NCBI GenBank assembly: GCA_964389575.1
Contig: CAYMFF010000032.1
Span: 1 to 31,474 of the forward strand
Source: JAGNRR01 sp964389575
GTDB taxonomy: Bacteria > Bacteroidota > Bacteroidia > Chitinophagales > Chitinophagaceae
DNA length: 31,474 nucleotides
Direction of reading: 5' to 3'
The position numbers were made by a program, and so were the translations under genes. Shown piece by piece: positions 24,701-31,447 of this stretch. Position 1 is the stretch's first letter; each line of letters opens with the position of its first letter. A model generated the notes under the pieces. The model was given only the letters and a program-made list of their open reading frames with translations. It was not told the DNA's origin and did no database searches.

Positions 24701-25263
24701 TTGCCTTCTGGCTGAAAAGGAATGGTATTATCTGTGATCGCACCTCTGATTTTAATACTATCTCCTAAGTCGCCTTCCAGCTGTAAATTGAATTGTGAAT
24801 TCAGTACCACATCTTGATTGTTCCCAAATGATAAAGCCCGTCCAAAAGCACCAGAATAATCTATATTTCCAAAATCTACAAAGGGTCCGGTATTTTGAAC
24901 ATCCGTTGCCGAATAGGTAATGGGCTGCATAGCAAAATTTGTATCAAAATTGAGCGCGTAATTTTTATGCTGATATTTTTTCGCGAATGAAAATGGGAAG
25001 ACTCGATACGTTATAAATGCGGAATCTTGGGTTGGTTTATTCTTCCAAAAAAGCATCGCATTCGGGTAGTCTATGGAAAAAAATGAGCTATCTATGTTGC
25101 AGATTAATGAACCAGGAACGATACTCATTGTATCAAGTTGAACACTTTTTTGGTTCGTAGAAACTTTTTTTGTGCGGATGTTCTGTACGTTCGTTTTGCT
25201 TTGCTGAGCAAACGAATTAACTGAATATATTAATATTCCCACAAGAAGGATGATACACCTCAA
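21793..25263 (-). CDS. Giant outer-membrane protein with SprA-like sequence features
   Basis: 1156 residues, TTG start at 25263, chosen because it gives the signal peptide MRCIILLVGILIYSVNSFAQ and an in-frame stop lies just upstream. Residues about 110-370 carry LQLEGDLGDSIKIRGAITDN, then QEFDRVSIQLERKN, a VQLERGENKDYIIDYNTAEV hairpin and TKDLRMFVEFEFADRNYLNS, which recall the repeated 'LGD-x-x' and 'DYxIDYNxGxV' units of the T9SS translocon protein SprA. After about 540 the protein is a long series of alternating strands typical of a beta-barrel, ending in a C-terminal Phe (ASVRAIF), as outer-membrane barrels do. A conserved-looking insertion GQGVYVWRDYNNDNLRQLNE is at about 830-850. It is half the size of SprA and I would not call it SprA. 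Export channel or surface scaffold are both possible. Confidence 0.75.
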   Translation of the reverse strand: MRCIILLVGILIYSVNSFAQQSKTNVQNIRTKKVSTNQKSVQLDTMSIVPGSLICNIDSSFFSIDYPNAMLFWKNKPTQDSAFITYRVFPFSFAKKYQHKNYALNFDTNFAMQPITYSATDVQNTGPFVDFGNIDYSGAFGRALSFGNNQDVVLNSQFNLQLEGDLGDSIKIRGAITDNTIPFQPEGNTQQIQEFDRVSIQLERKNTRVTAGDFEMKNPTGYFMKFYKRVQGGQIETKQKTKNGENKLGVIGSFAKGKWVRNQLTPLEGNQGPYKLSGPNGETFFIVLAGTERVYIDGVQLERGENKDYIIDYNTAEVTFMPRKLITKDLRMFVEFEFADRNYLNSMIYATDEYKVNNKLTFRLSAYSNQDAKNQPILVDIDSTERNFLRGVGNDIENALFPAVRLDDTFSNEKILYKKVDTIVGATLYNDVYIFSTNPDSAKYRLAFSQVGVGNGNYIQSINSANGRVYQWVPPAAGVLQGDYEPVVKLVTPKMQQMLVAGMDYKIDSNKNLRLETAVSNYDPNTYSSIDNKENLGVAQKVIYNEKRKLGEKWSLQSELNYEFVLQNFNRIERFRNVEFLRDWNVTEQEDKANEHLGKTSVLLTQENGLGLGYTFGTFQRGSRYQGYQHIPLVSYQKKNFRFRATGNTISQKSLVANTTFFRPIVEIEKTFDKLKRLTLGSKYIQERNTYRNPETDTLLSNAFAFNEFRFYARNDPNSKKQFDLNYMFRNDFLKKNNNLEQANYSHNVQLNGQLLSLKNQQIKMTASYRQLNVLDTLISQQEADESLLGRINYNFRFFKSLLSGNMLYEFGSGQEQKREFTYVEVPAGQGVYVWRDYNNDNLRQLNEFEIAQFPDEKRFIKIFTPTNQYVKAKYSQYNQSIAFNPRSIWNQSKIKGIKKALSYLFVQSSIQLQNRFLGKRGIEQYNPFIFQNNDSLLLQNNANFITSIFINRFSNKWGVDYIQSSNNGRTLLNYGVDTRKNFEHLVRARVNITKKITFTQKAKTGYRSFASQFLDSRNFFIQQQYLEPAISIIMAKNQFRISSSYKYDFRNNTESTMSETARSHAANFSLKYNMPSSGIINSQFTYNNILYNGDANSSVGYAMLDGLQNGKNYLWTLSFDKRISKSVEMSLQYEGRKAGTSDVIHTGRASVRAIF

Positions 25264-25350
25264 AATGCTGCTGTAGTAATAACGTTAAAAATACGGATTC
25301 TGTATAATTTGATAAGACAGAAATGGAGCCAATGCCGTTTTCTAACGGAC

Positions 25351-26706
25351 TTATAACAGTTTTCGGTCCTCTTCGGTATAAGATCGTTTAAGAAATACCC
25401 GCCAATAATACTTTTTGTTCATATCCTGACTATGTATAATGCCTCGTTTGTATTGCCAGGATTGTATCATGTTAAACCCAATAAACCCAAAGAAAAATAC
25501 CAAAGCAGCAATTTTTAACATGGGTTTGAGTGAAAGGAGTTTTTCTAATAAAATACAAAATGGAATAGCCAATAAGGGCAAAGAGTTAATCATAACGCGA
25601 GAACCAAAACTGCCTCCATAATACCACATATGCCATGAAAAAATTATATAAAACGATAAGATGTAAAATAGCAAAGTGCTTATGGCATATGCTTTAAAAT
25701 GTTTGGACTTTATGCTTCCTATTAAACTAATAAAACCAACTAACGCTAAGGGCGTATAAATAAACCAACCTTTTTTATAACTAAATAGTCCATTAATTAT
25801 TTCTGGTTGCAGGAAATTAAAACCTTCTTCTCCGTACGAATAATATAGAAAAGAACCAGTTGTCATCTTCCAATAAATAAGTTGTGGTATCCAAGGAATT
25901 AAAAATGCCACCAGCCCTAATAGTAAAGCTGATTTATATCGTTTTGCTATTTTTCCTAACACAGTTATAGTATTTCGTCCAGACCATAAAAGCGGAACTA
26001 GAATTACAAGAATATCCACTGGGCGAATTAAAACAGCTAATCCTAAGGCGAGTCCTAAATAAATAAAATTCTTAGTTTGAAAAGAAGTGAATAAGCGTTG
26101 GGTGTTCAATAAAATTACGCAGTATAAAAAGAAAGAATAAGGATGTCCCATACCAGGTTGGAATGCTGTATAGGAATATAAGTTCGTGCCCAACCCTAAA
26201 ATAAGGATAACCATGGCTATGCTATTATCTGAAAATGAAAATGCCCTCAAGAATTTCCGTAGAATTAATAGGCCCAAGAATACGAATAAAATCGTACTAC
26301 AAAGAACTGCCAGTTGATAGGGTGGAGAATAGCCATCTCGAGGATTGGACGAAGATATCTTACAATAATTATCGGCAATCAGAAAAAAAGGTAATTGAAA
26401 ATAACTAACACCGCAGGTATATTTTATAACTCTGTTTCCAGAGGAAGGATGTGGATTTAAAGCATAAAATTTGGTCTCTTGCGAGGGCTGATAGGTCTCG
26501 TCTATATTTTTATAAAAGTCATAGTTGGTGATGTCACCATATATCAATGTAGCGGGAAGGTATAAATGGTAACCTGAAATATCCCAATTCAAGATTTCTT
26601 TTCGCTTCCATTTTCCGATGTTGGAACTCACCCAAACAGAAATAACCAAAACAAGGAGACAAGCTATAAAGCTACGTAAACCATTAGATGCATTTTTAGA
26701 AAACAT
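25351..26706 (-). CDS. GT-C-like polytopic membrane protein
   Basis: 451 residues with about 11 predicted spans. The N-terminal span (12-30) is followed by an external loop containing NWDISGYHLYLPA (Asp42), the kind of acidic first-loop site of GT-C glycosyltransferases and PMT/ArnT relatives that use polyprenyl-linked sugars. Other external motifs are QPGMGHPYSFFLY, LIRPVDILVIL and SYGEEGFNFLQPEI. A late segment reads HMWYYGGSFGSRVMI, a motif common to Bacteroidota membrane proteins of this type. The gene lies 21 bp after the SLC12 transporter gene and 87 bp before the giant outer-membrane protein. I infer a glycosyltransferase fold; the acceptor is unknown. Confidence 0.75.
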   Translation of the reverse strand: MFSKNASNGLRSFIACLLVLVISVWVSSNIGKWKRKEILNWDISGYHLYLPATLIYGDITNYDFYKNIDETYQPSQETKFYALNPHPSSGNRVIKYTCGVSYFQLPFFLIADNYCKISSSNPRDGYSPPYQLAVLCSTILFVFLGLLILRKFLRAFSFSDNSIAMVILILGLGTNLYSYTAFQPGMGHPYSFFLYCVILLNTQRLFTSFQTKNFIYLGLALGLAVLIRPVDILVILVPLLWSGRNTITVLGKIAKRYKSALLLGLVAFLIPWIPQLIYWKMTTGSFLYYSYGEEGFNFLQPEIINGLFSYKKGWFIYTPLALVGFISLIGSIKSKHFKAYAISTLLFYILSFYIIFSWHMWYYGGSFGSRVMINSLPLLAIPFCILLEKLLSLKPMLKIAALVFFFGFIGFNMIQSWQYKRGIIHSQDMNKKYYWRVFLKRSYTEEDRKLL

Positions 26707-26727
26707 GCGTTGTAAAGATAGAAAGTA

Positions 26728-28944
26728 CTATTTAATATCTTTCAATTCCAAGGTGTTCATGAACAGGGTGTTGCCTAGGTTGGTATAACCCTGGAAAACT
26801 TCCGTTCCCGTACTTTTCATTCTGCTTTCATGGAATCCGATAATGGACAAATCAGCCTTGGCAGATTTAGTAGAAATCAACTCTTTAATATTAGTTTCTT
26901 CAGTTAATTCCAAAACAGTAATATTCATAGCACTAATTGGCAAACGGCCACTCTGCGTCAGTTCTATTAATTTCTCCTTTTCCGCTTGCATGTGCTCAGC
27001 ATCAAAAGCGGCAAATATTTTAATTTCACTTTTACGCCATTCTCTATGTGCAGAAATAATGTAAGCCATAAGAATCATCATATTAGCATTCTGTACATCA
27101 TCTCGTTTTATCCAAACATGAATTTCTTTTTGTTTACCAAATCCTTTGGGACTAATTGATAAAACGGCAACATCATGTTCGGCTGTTTTTATAAGACTGT
27201 AGTTATCTACAATTTCTTGTAGCCACTCATTGTTGCCTTGTTCAAATTCTAACAACAACATATTATGCTCATGACCGGAAACGCTTGGTTGTTGCAACAC
27301 TTGTACAATCGCATTCGTGTTTGAAGGAGAAATTAATGTATCTAAGAAAACGCTCGACTGCTTTCGCTCGTTATTCTTCATGATGCTTTGCATACTCTGA
27401 CGTGCAATCTCTTTGGTCTCATTAGAAAAATAGCCTTTATGATAATGGATGTAAGTTCCAAAACCATATTTATTACTTATCCAACGCATAAGATCAAAGG
27501 CATCATCATGTTCAAAAGTATCTTGACTGAGTGACACGATAGACGGGCGCCAGCTATTTGAACTTGCATCTTTATCAGACTTTTGCAAGAATACTTGTAG
27601 CCTTCTGACAAATTGAAATGCCACACCCTGAAAAATTTGTGCCATTCCCTTTTTCCCTTTTAAATATAAACCAATACCAAAGTAAATACCAATCATGAGA
27701 ATGATGGCTGCAATAGCATAAACGGTATTGATTTTGAACATGAGAAACAAACAAAGTATTGCGCCTAACAACGAGATATACCACTTGGATTTAAATGTGG
27801 GACGGTAAGAAGGATCACCACTAAAATGCTGTAGAAACGAAATCAAACAAAGCGATCCATAAGTCACCATGAAAAACATAGAAATGATTTCTGCAACTGC
27901 ATTTACATCTCCCATTAAAACAAATATCAAGGCAATCCCAGCTGTAATTATAGTTCCATTTCTAGGTTCATTGGCATCCCCAACTCCTTTGGCAAACCAA
28001 AGATTCATTCTTCGGCCTGGAAATACTTTGTCACCTGCCAGTGCTTGCAAGGTTCTTGGTGCTACCATAAAAGATCCTATAGCAGAACTCACGGTTGCTG
28101 CTGCTAAACCAATAGGTATAATAGGGCCCCAAAGTGCAATTTTTTGCATGATGAGTTGATCGGTTTTTAAGTCTTCCATGCTGGCACTTGTGTACAGTTT
28201 GTAAGCCATGAAAATATAAATAACCATACCTGCTATAGTTGCAAAAAGGGTTCCTCGAGGGATAGATTTACTTGGATTTTTTAAATCTCCAGAAAGTCCT
28301 ACACCAGCCGTCATACCAGTAAAGGCAGGAAAAATAATGGCAAATACTGCGAAGAAGCTTGGAGTTTCAAATTTTTTAAAAAGACCGCCATTATCTACAA
28401 AATCTGGAGAAGCATTGCCTCCTAGAAAAAAGAGAACTAATGACACACCCAAAATAGCCACTACTATATACAGCATTTTCATTCCTAGGTCTGCTCCTTT
28501 TGTTACCATAAGTGCAATTAAAAGGACGAGGGCAGGAATTGAAAAGAAGCGCATATTAGGCATCGCATATCCTAATGAATTAATCCATGGCTCCAAAGCG
28601 GTAAATGCTTCCGCAAATGCTATAATATAAAACGCCACACTAACGGCTTGAGACATATAAAGTGCTACCCCAATAGCAGCACCGATATTAATACCAAAGG
28701 AGCGAGAAATAATAAAATATTCACCACCGCCTTCTACTTTTTGGTTGGTGGCTATTTCCGCTAATGCCATTGCGGTAGGTATGGTAACTAAGTGGCCAAT
28801 AACTACAATAGCCACCGTGCCTACAAAACCAACCGAACCTACAGAAAACCCAAAACGAAGGAACATTACTGCACCTAGAATTGTGGAAATTGCCGTTAAA
28901 AAAACGGGCAGGGTTCCAAATCCTGCTTTCTTCACATTGCTCAT
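26728..28944 (-). CDS. SLC12-type cation-chloride cotransporter
   Basis: 738-residue APC-superfamily transporter clearly related to eukaryotic NKCC/NCC/KCC. Twelve spans cover about 10-435: ATNQKVEGGGEYFIISRSFG (66-84) and AVSVAFYIIAFAE (100-112) align with the TM2-TM3 region of NKCC1, including a Tyr (106) at the K+-coordinating position; FPAFTGMTAGVGLSGDLKNP follows TM6. In TM8, AATVSSAIGS (282-291) retains the two Ser (286, 287) that bind Na+ in NKCC1 and NCC but not KCC. Residues about 455-738 form a soluble SLC12-like C-terminal domain (RWISNKYGFGTYIHY ... DVAVLSISPKGF ... SEIKIFAAFD). Likely role: Na+-coupled K+/Cl- or Na+/Cl- symport. Residue matches are from memory of the human protein, so ion coupling is an inference. 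Confidence 0.9.
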   Translation of the reverse strand: MSNVKKAGFGTLPVFLTAISTILGAVMFLRFGFSVGSVGFVGTVAIVVIGHLVTIPTAMALAEIATNQKVEGGGEYFIISRSFGINIGAAIGVALYMSQAVSVAFYIIAFAEAFTALEPWINSLGYAMPNMRFFSIPALVLLIALMVTKGADLGMKMLYIVVAILGVSLVLFFLGGNASPDFVDNGGLFKKFETPSFFAVFAIIFPAFTGMTAGVGLSGDLKNPSKSIPRGTLFATIAGMVIYIFMAYKLYTSASMEDLKTDQLIMQKIALWGPIIPIGLAAATVSSAIGSFMVAPRTLQALAGDKVFPGRRMNLWFAKGVGDANEPRNGTIITAGIALIFVLMGDVNAVAEIISMFFMVTYGSLCLISFLQHFSGDPSYRPTFKSKWYISLLGAILCLFLMFKINTVYAIAAIILMIGIYFGIGLYLKGKKGMAQIFQGVAFQFVRRLQVFLQKSDKDASSNSWRPSIVSLSQDTFEHDDAFDLMRWISNKYGFGTYIHYHKGYFSNETKEIARQSMQSIMKNNERKQSSVFLDTLISPSNTNAIVQVLQQPSVSGHEHNMLLLEFEQGNNEWLQEIVDNYSLIKTAEHDVAVLSISPKGFGKQKEIHVWIKRDDVQNANMMILMAYIISAHREWRKSEIKIFAAFDAEHMQAEKEKLIELTQSGRLPISAMNITVLELTEETNIKELISTKSAKADLSIIGFHESRMKSTGTEVFQGYTNLGNTLFMNTLELKDIK

Positions 28945-29008
28945 AGTTTAAGAAGCGATAAAAGTAAATCTCTACGAGCAGATAAAGTCAAAAGAAACGT
29001 TATTTCAT

Positions 29009-29419
29009 TTATAACGAACTGGTCGGTATTCCTACCGATTGGTACCAAGCATTTAATGCTGTTTGTTCCTTTTTATCTACAATATGCTCGATTCTATGAA
29101 TTTTACCTTCAGAATTGGTAAACAATTTTTGCCGACATTTATGAACGTATTTTTTGTTCTTGTGATATAAGTAATCCGTAAAATGCACAATAAATTCATT
29201 ATTCTTTATTTCCTCAATCGAACTTTCGCCCCATTCCAGCTTATCCATTTTTTTACGGCCTGCTAGCATGTTTTCTTTATAGGAAGCCACAATGTTTTTG
29301 GCACCGTGAATTACTTCCTCTCCAATTTCATACGCACAATCTTGAGCAAGCAGAGTTTGTGTTAGCTGATAATCATCATCATCTAATGACTGACCAAATC
29401 GAACAGCAGTCTCTTTCAT
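29009..29419 (-). CDS. NTF2-like (SnoaL-type) protein
   Basis: 136 residues of NTF2-like cone fold: an N-terminal helix (ETAVRFGQSLDDDDYQLTQT) followed by LLAQDCAYEIGEEVIHGAKN, the opening pattern of SnoaL-like domains, then strands FIVHFTDYLYHKNKKYVHKC and KIHRIEHIV. Such proteins are small enzymes or ligand-binding modules; no catalytic residues can be assigned. Cytosolic. The ATG overlaps the stop of the TerB-like gene upstream by one base (TAATG), so the two are translationally coupled. Confidence 0.78.
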   Translation of the reverse strand: MKETAVRFGQSLDDDDYQLTQTLLAQDCAYEIGEEVIHGAKNIVASYKENMLAGRKKMDKLEWGESSIEEIKNNEFIVHFTDYLYHKNKKYVHKCRQKLFTNSEGKIHRIEHIVDKKEQTALNAWYQSVGIPTSSL

Positions 29420-29835
29420 TAATTCATGTATTTTTTTATCGTATCCAAAATAAGTTTTTTGGGAATTAGTTTGTCTTCATATTCACTCATTATGCTCACT
29501 AGCTCTTCTACTAGTTTTGGATCAATGCTAAATTTTAACGTCAGTCGCCGAATAAATCGAACTTCAAATTGACTCACTTTTGCATCGAGTTTCATGAGAT
29601 AGAGTAGGTTGTAAAGCATTTCCATACGCTCAGCATAATCTGCTGGCAGTACTACTTCATTTACATCAAAATTTTCAGGAGTCTCGTCTAAAATGCTGAC
29701 ATCGTATTCATACTCTTCTAAGATGCCCTGAATAAAATGCATTTCATTTCGGTGTAAAACTCCATCTTGCTTGGCCAATGTATGTAACATATGCACCAAG
29801 GACGTCCTCATTCTTTCATCTATTTTGTAAGCCAT
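29419..29835 (-). CDS. TerB-like protein
   Basis: 138-residue all-helical protein with the TerB-type opening LVHMLHTLAKQDGVLHRNEM, in which KxDGxxxxxE (22-31) is the typical loop and acidic helix start, and a second half (LLYLMKLDAKVSQFEVRFIR) that repeats the pattern as D-x-K-V-x-x-x-E, matching the pseudo-symmetry of the TerB fold. TerB domains are found in tellurite-resistance and metal- or stress-linked systems, often as calcium- or membrane-associated modules; the role here is unknown. No other ter gene lies in the window. A TACTTTTG -7-like site is just upstream and the NTF2-like gene is coupled downstream. Confidence 0.72.
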   Translation of the reverse strand: MAYKIDERMRTSLVHMLHTLAKQDGVLHRNEMHFIQGILEEYEYDVSILDETPENFDVNEVVLPADYAERMEMLYNLLYLMKLDAKVSQFEVRFIRRLTLKFSIDPKLVEELVSIMSEYEDKLIPKKLILDTIKKYMN

Positions 29836-29842
29836 GCGATTG

Positions 29843-29850
29843 CAAAAGTA
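29843..29850 (-). promoter_or_regulatory. Possible -7 element for the TerB-like gene
   Basis: Minus-strand TACTTTTG (29850-29843), a perfect TAnnTTTG, only 7 bases before the ATG at 29835. No clear -33 TTG is seen. Confidence 0.3.
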
Positions 29851-29901
29851 ACAAAATTTTTAAAGCTAATTGGTCGGTCGATCTAGCTTCGCTTTTACTA
29901 T

Positions 29902-30306
29902 TTAGTTCGTTCTATCGGTTATGGGTGGTGATGTATAGTTTTCATTTTCTTTGCGCGGTATGATTTCTGAAAAGAAATAAACGATCATTCCGATACTCGA
30001 TAAAAATAGGAAAATTAAAACCCAAATTATTTTCATGTTACTGTTGTTGCCTTCAAAGTTTTTATTTTTCATAGCGTCTAGTATGTAAACAATTAAGGCA
30101 GTTAAACTTATGAAACCCGCTAAGGCTGCGTATAGAAAAATGATGCCAAGGTCTTGAAATAATTCAGTAGGGAATTGTTCCGGATTGTTTTCCAGCGTTG
30201 GAATATTCTGAATAAAACGACTAAAAAAAGTATAGATATATAAAACAAAGAAGGGGATAGGTGCAAAAGCTAAAAAGCCGTAAAGAAATTTTTTGGTATT
30301 TGACAT
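29902..30306 (-). CDS. Small membrane protein, PLDc_N-like end
   Basis: 134 residues with three membrane spans, about 8-30 (LYGFLAFAPIPFFVLYIYTF), 51-75 (LGIIFLYAALAGFISLTALI) and 92-113 (KIIWVLIFLFLSSIGMIVYF). The last span, with its preceding Lys and the KIIWVLIFLF...GMIVYFF pattern, resembles the PLDc_N (phospholipase D nuclease N-terminal) segment found in many small membrane proteins. A short polar tail ends PPITDRTN. No enzymatic domain is attached. It lies 66 bp upstream of the TerB-like gene and downstream of the pseudogene remnant. Function unknown. Confidence 0.68.
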   Translation of the reverse strand: MSNTKKFLYGFLAFAPIPFFVLYIYTFFSRFIQNIPTLENNPEQFPTELFQDLGIIFLYAALAGFISLTALIVYILDAMKNKNFEGNNSNMKIIWVLIFLFLSSIGMIVYFFSEIIPRKENENYTSPPITDRTN

Positions 30307-30354
30307 GATGCTAAGTTATGAAAAATCGTAAACTGACTAATAACAGACTCCTGC

Positions 30355-30504
30355 TTAATAAAATCCCTTGAATACATCGCCTTCGCAGTTTATCACTTCT
30401 TTATTTTGACAACGGAATGAATAACTCTCCGAAGTGCGTTCTGCAGGAATAATATCACCTTAGGAAACGGTTCTAATAATTTCGTCGCCGGTGTCTAGTT
30501 TGAT
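30355..30504 (-). pseudogene. Remnant of a degraded protein gene
   Basis: On the minus strand one frame reads a protein-like stretch of 49 codons ending in a normal stop (30357-30355): IKLDTGDEIIRTVS, an in-frame TAA (30462-30460), then GDIIPAERTSESYSF, RCQNKEVINC and EGDVFKGFY. The amino-acid choice is protein-like on both sides of the stop, so a single sense-to-stop change (for example CAA to TAA) is the simplest reading. The upstream side stops at 30505-30507 and then runs into AT-rich sequence and the structured block that borders the next gene, so the 5' part is missing. I do not recognise the family. It may have been truncated by arrival of the neighbouring cassette (inference). Confidence 0.5.
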
Positions 30505-30674
30505 TTACATTATAATATTATTTTTATTGCGCACAACGTACGTTGCGATAAGGAGTGCGGACTTACGAAGCACAAACTCCAAGCTGTAAGGCCATTAGTC
30601 AAAGCTTTGCTTTGGCGGTTTTCGGAGCAGAGGTTTTCGGTTTGTTGCGTTGCCCGTATTCCTTCATAGGTGAT
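30505..30674. other. Structured non-coding block beside the cassette-like gene
   Basis: No gene is seen. The block holds a 12-bp perfect palindrome CAACGTACGTTG (30534-30545), a bulged stem GGAGTGC / GCACAAACTCC (30551-30580 region) and a perfect hairpin CAAAGC-TTT-GCTTTG (30600-30614). CGCACAAC near the left and GTTGCG near 30645 could also pair, closing the block into one fold. Base composition is clearly higher in G+C than the flanks. I have the impression that similar intergenic blocks are dispersed in other Bacteroidota genomes, but cannot check. Confidence 0.4.
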
Positions 30675-30688
30675 GTTAGTGGCAGTAT
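30675..30688 (+). repeat. Left copy of 14-bp inverted repeat
   Basis: GTTAGTGGCAGTAT on the plus strand. It ends at the base before the stop codon of the gene 30689-31435 and matches the right copy (31434-31447, opposite orientation) at 13 of 14 positions. Confidence 0.7.
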
Positions 30689-31435
30689 TTATTTCTCACG
30701 ATATACGTTTATCATATTTTCATTAATCTCAATAATTCCTTCAGCGTTTTTATTTTCAAAATAGATTATTATTTTATTTTCTCTAAGTTTAAAGACTTTT
30801 TGATTGTAGCTTCTCAAGTTTGAATTGGAAATTGTATCGAGAATTACAAAATCGTTTTTATCGATTTTTGCTAAATAGGTTTTTTCATAATCTGTAATAA
30901 TATGTAAAAGTTCTTCTCTATAAACAAATGAATACAATGTAAGCGTTTTAGTTTTTCTTAGAAGTTGAATGGTTCCTTTTGTTGATTTGGATTGTCTATC
31001 ACCAGCGTAATAAATCCTTGTCCCATTTTTAGAGCTTCTAGGTTTTGGCATCCTAAAGACCTTCATTTTTTTTGGGTTGTCTATTTCTAATATTGTAGTC
31101 GAACCCCACAAATGGGCAAGCGAACTAGTTAAATAGTATTTACCATTTATTTTATTTATGACAATTGGACAAGTCGCTTTACACCCATATTTTTTGCCAT
31201 TCTTTTTATAAATGAATTTTACAGACCCGCCCCATTCGCCATCACAAGATTTAGTAACAAGGAATTTGTCATCCTCAAAAAAGGTACTATCAACATTTTT
31301 GGATTTAAAGCTGTCAATTTTAGTCTTTAGGTTTTCGTCTATTGTTTCTGTAATTATAAATTTTTCTGCTTCTTGTCCGCAACAAATCGTCCGGATGAAT
31401 ATGAGGAGAAAAATATATAAAAATTGTTTTGTCAT
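30689..31435 (-). CDS. Secreted protein of unknown function, cassette-like
   Basis: 248 residues with a signal peptide (MTKQFLYIFLLIFIRTICCG, likely cut before QEAEKF). The mature part has TKSCDGEWGGSVKFIYKKNG, YGCKATCPIVINKINGKYYL and LAHLWGSTTILEIDNP; the cysteines in SCDGEWGG and GCKATC probably pair. A second half is beta-rich (YFENKNAEGIIEI near the end). I have the impression of a family found in many Flavobacteria-type genomes, always of unknown role. The gene is bracketed by inverted 14-bp repeats that touch its start and stop codons. No promoter is visible in the 39 bases left upstream before the window ends. Confidence 0.75.
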   Translation of the reverse strand: MTKQFLYIFLLIFIRTICCGQEAEKFIITETIDENLKTKIDSFKSKNVDSTFFEDDKFLVTKSCDGEWGGSVKFIYKKNGKKYGCKATCPIVINKINGKYYLTSSLAHLWGSTTILEIDNPKKMKVFRMPKPRSSKNGTRIYYAGDRQSKSTKGTIQLLRKTKTLTLYSFVYREELLHIITDYEKTYLAKIDKNDFVILDTISNSNLRSYNQKVFKLRENKIIIYFENKNAEGIIEINENMINVYREK

Positions 31436-31447
31436 ATTGCCACTAAC
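31434..31447 (-). repeat. Right copy of 14-bp inverted repeat
   Basis: Minus-strand GTTAGTGGCAATAT, overlapping the start codon of the gene (the ATG uses its last two bases). It is the inverted partner of 30675-30688 with one mismatch. Confidence 0.7.

Noticed and set aside
27869..28951. Long open frames antisense to the SLC12 transporter gene
   Set aside because: They follow from codon use of the membrane protein on the other strand. They lack starts with context, domains or a hydropathy pattern of their own.
30675..31447. A classical integron attC site
   Set aside because: The GTTAGTG core breaks the GTTRRRY consensus at one position, and no integrase gene is in the window. Kept only as a hypothesis within the cassette finding.
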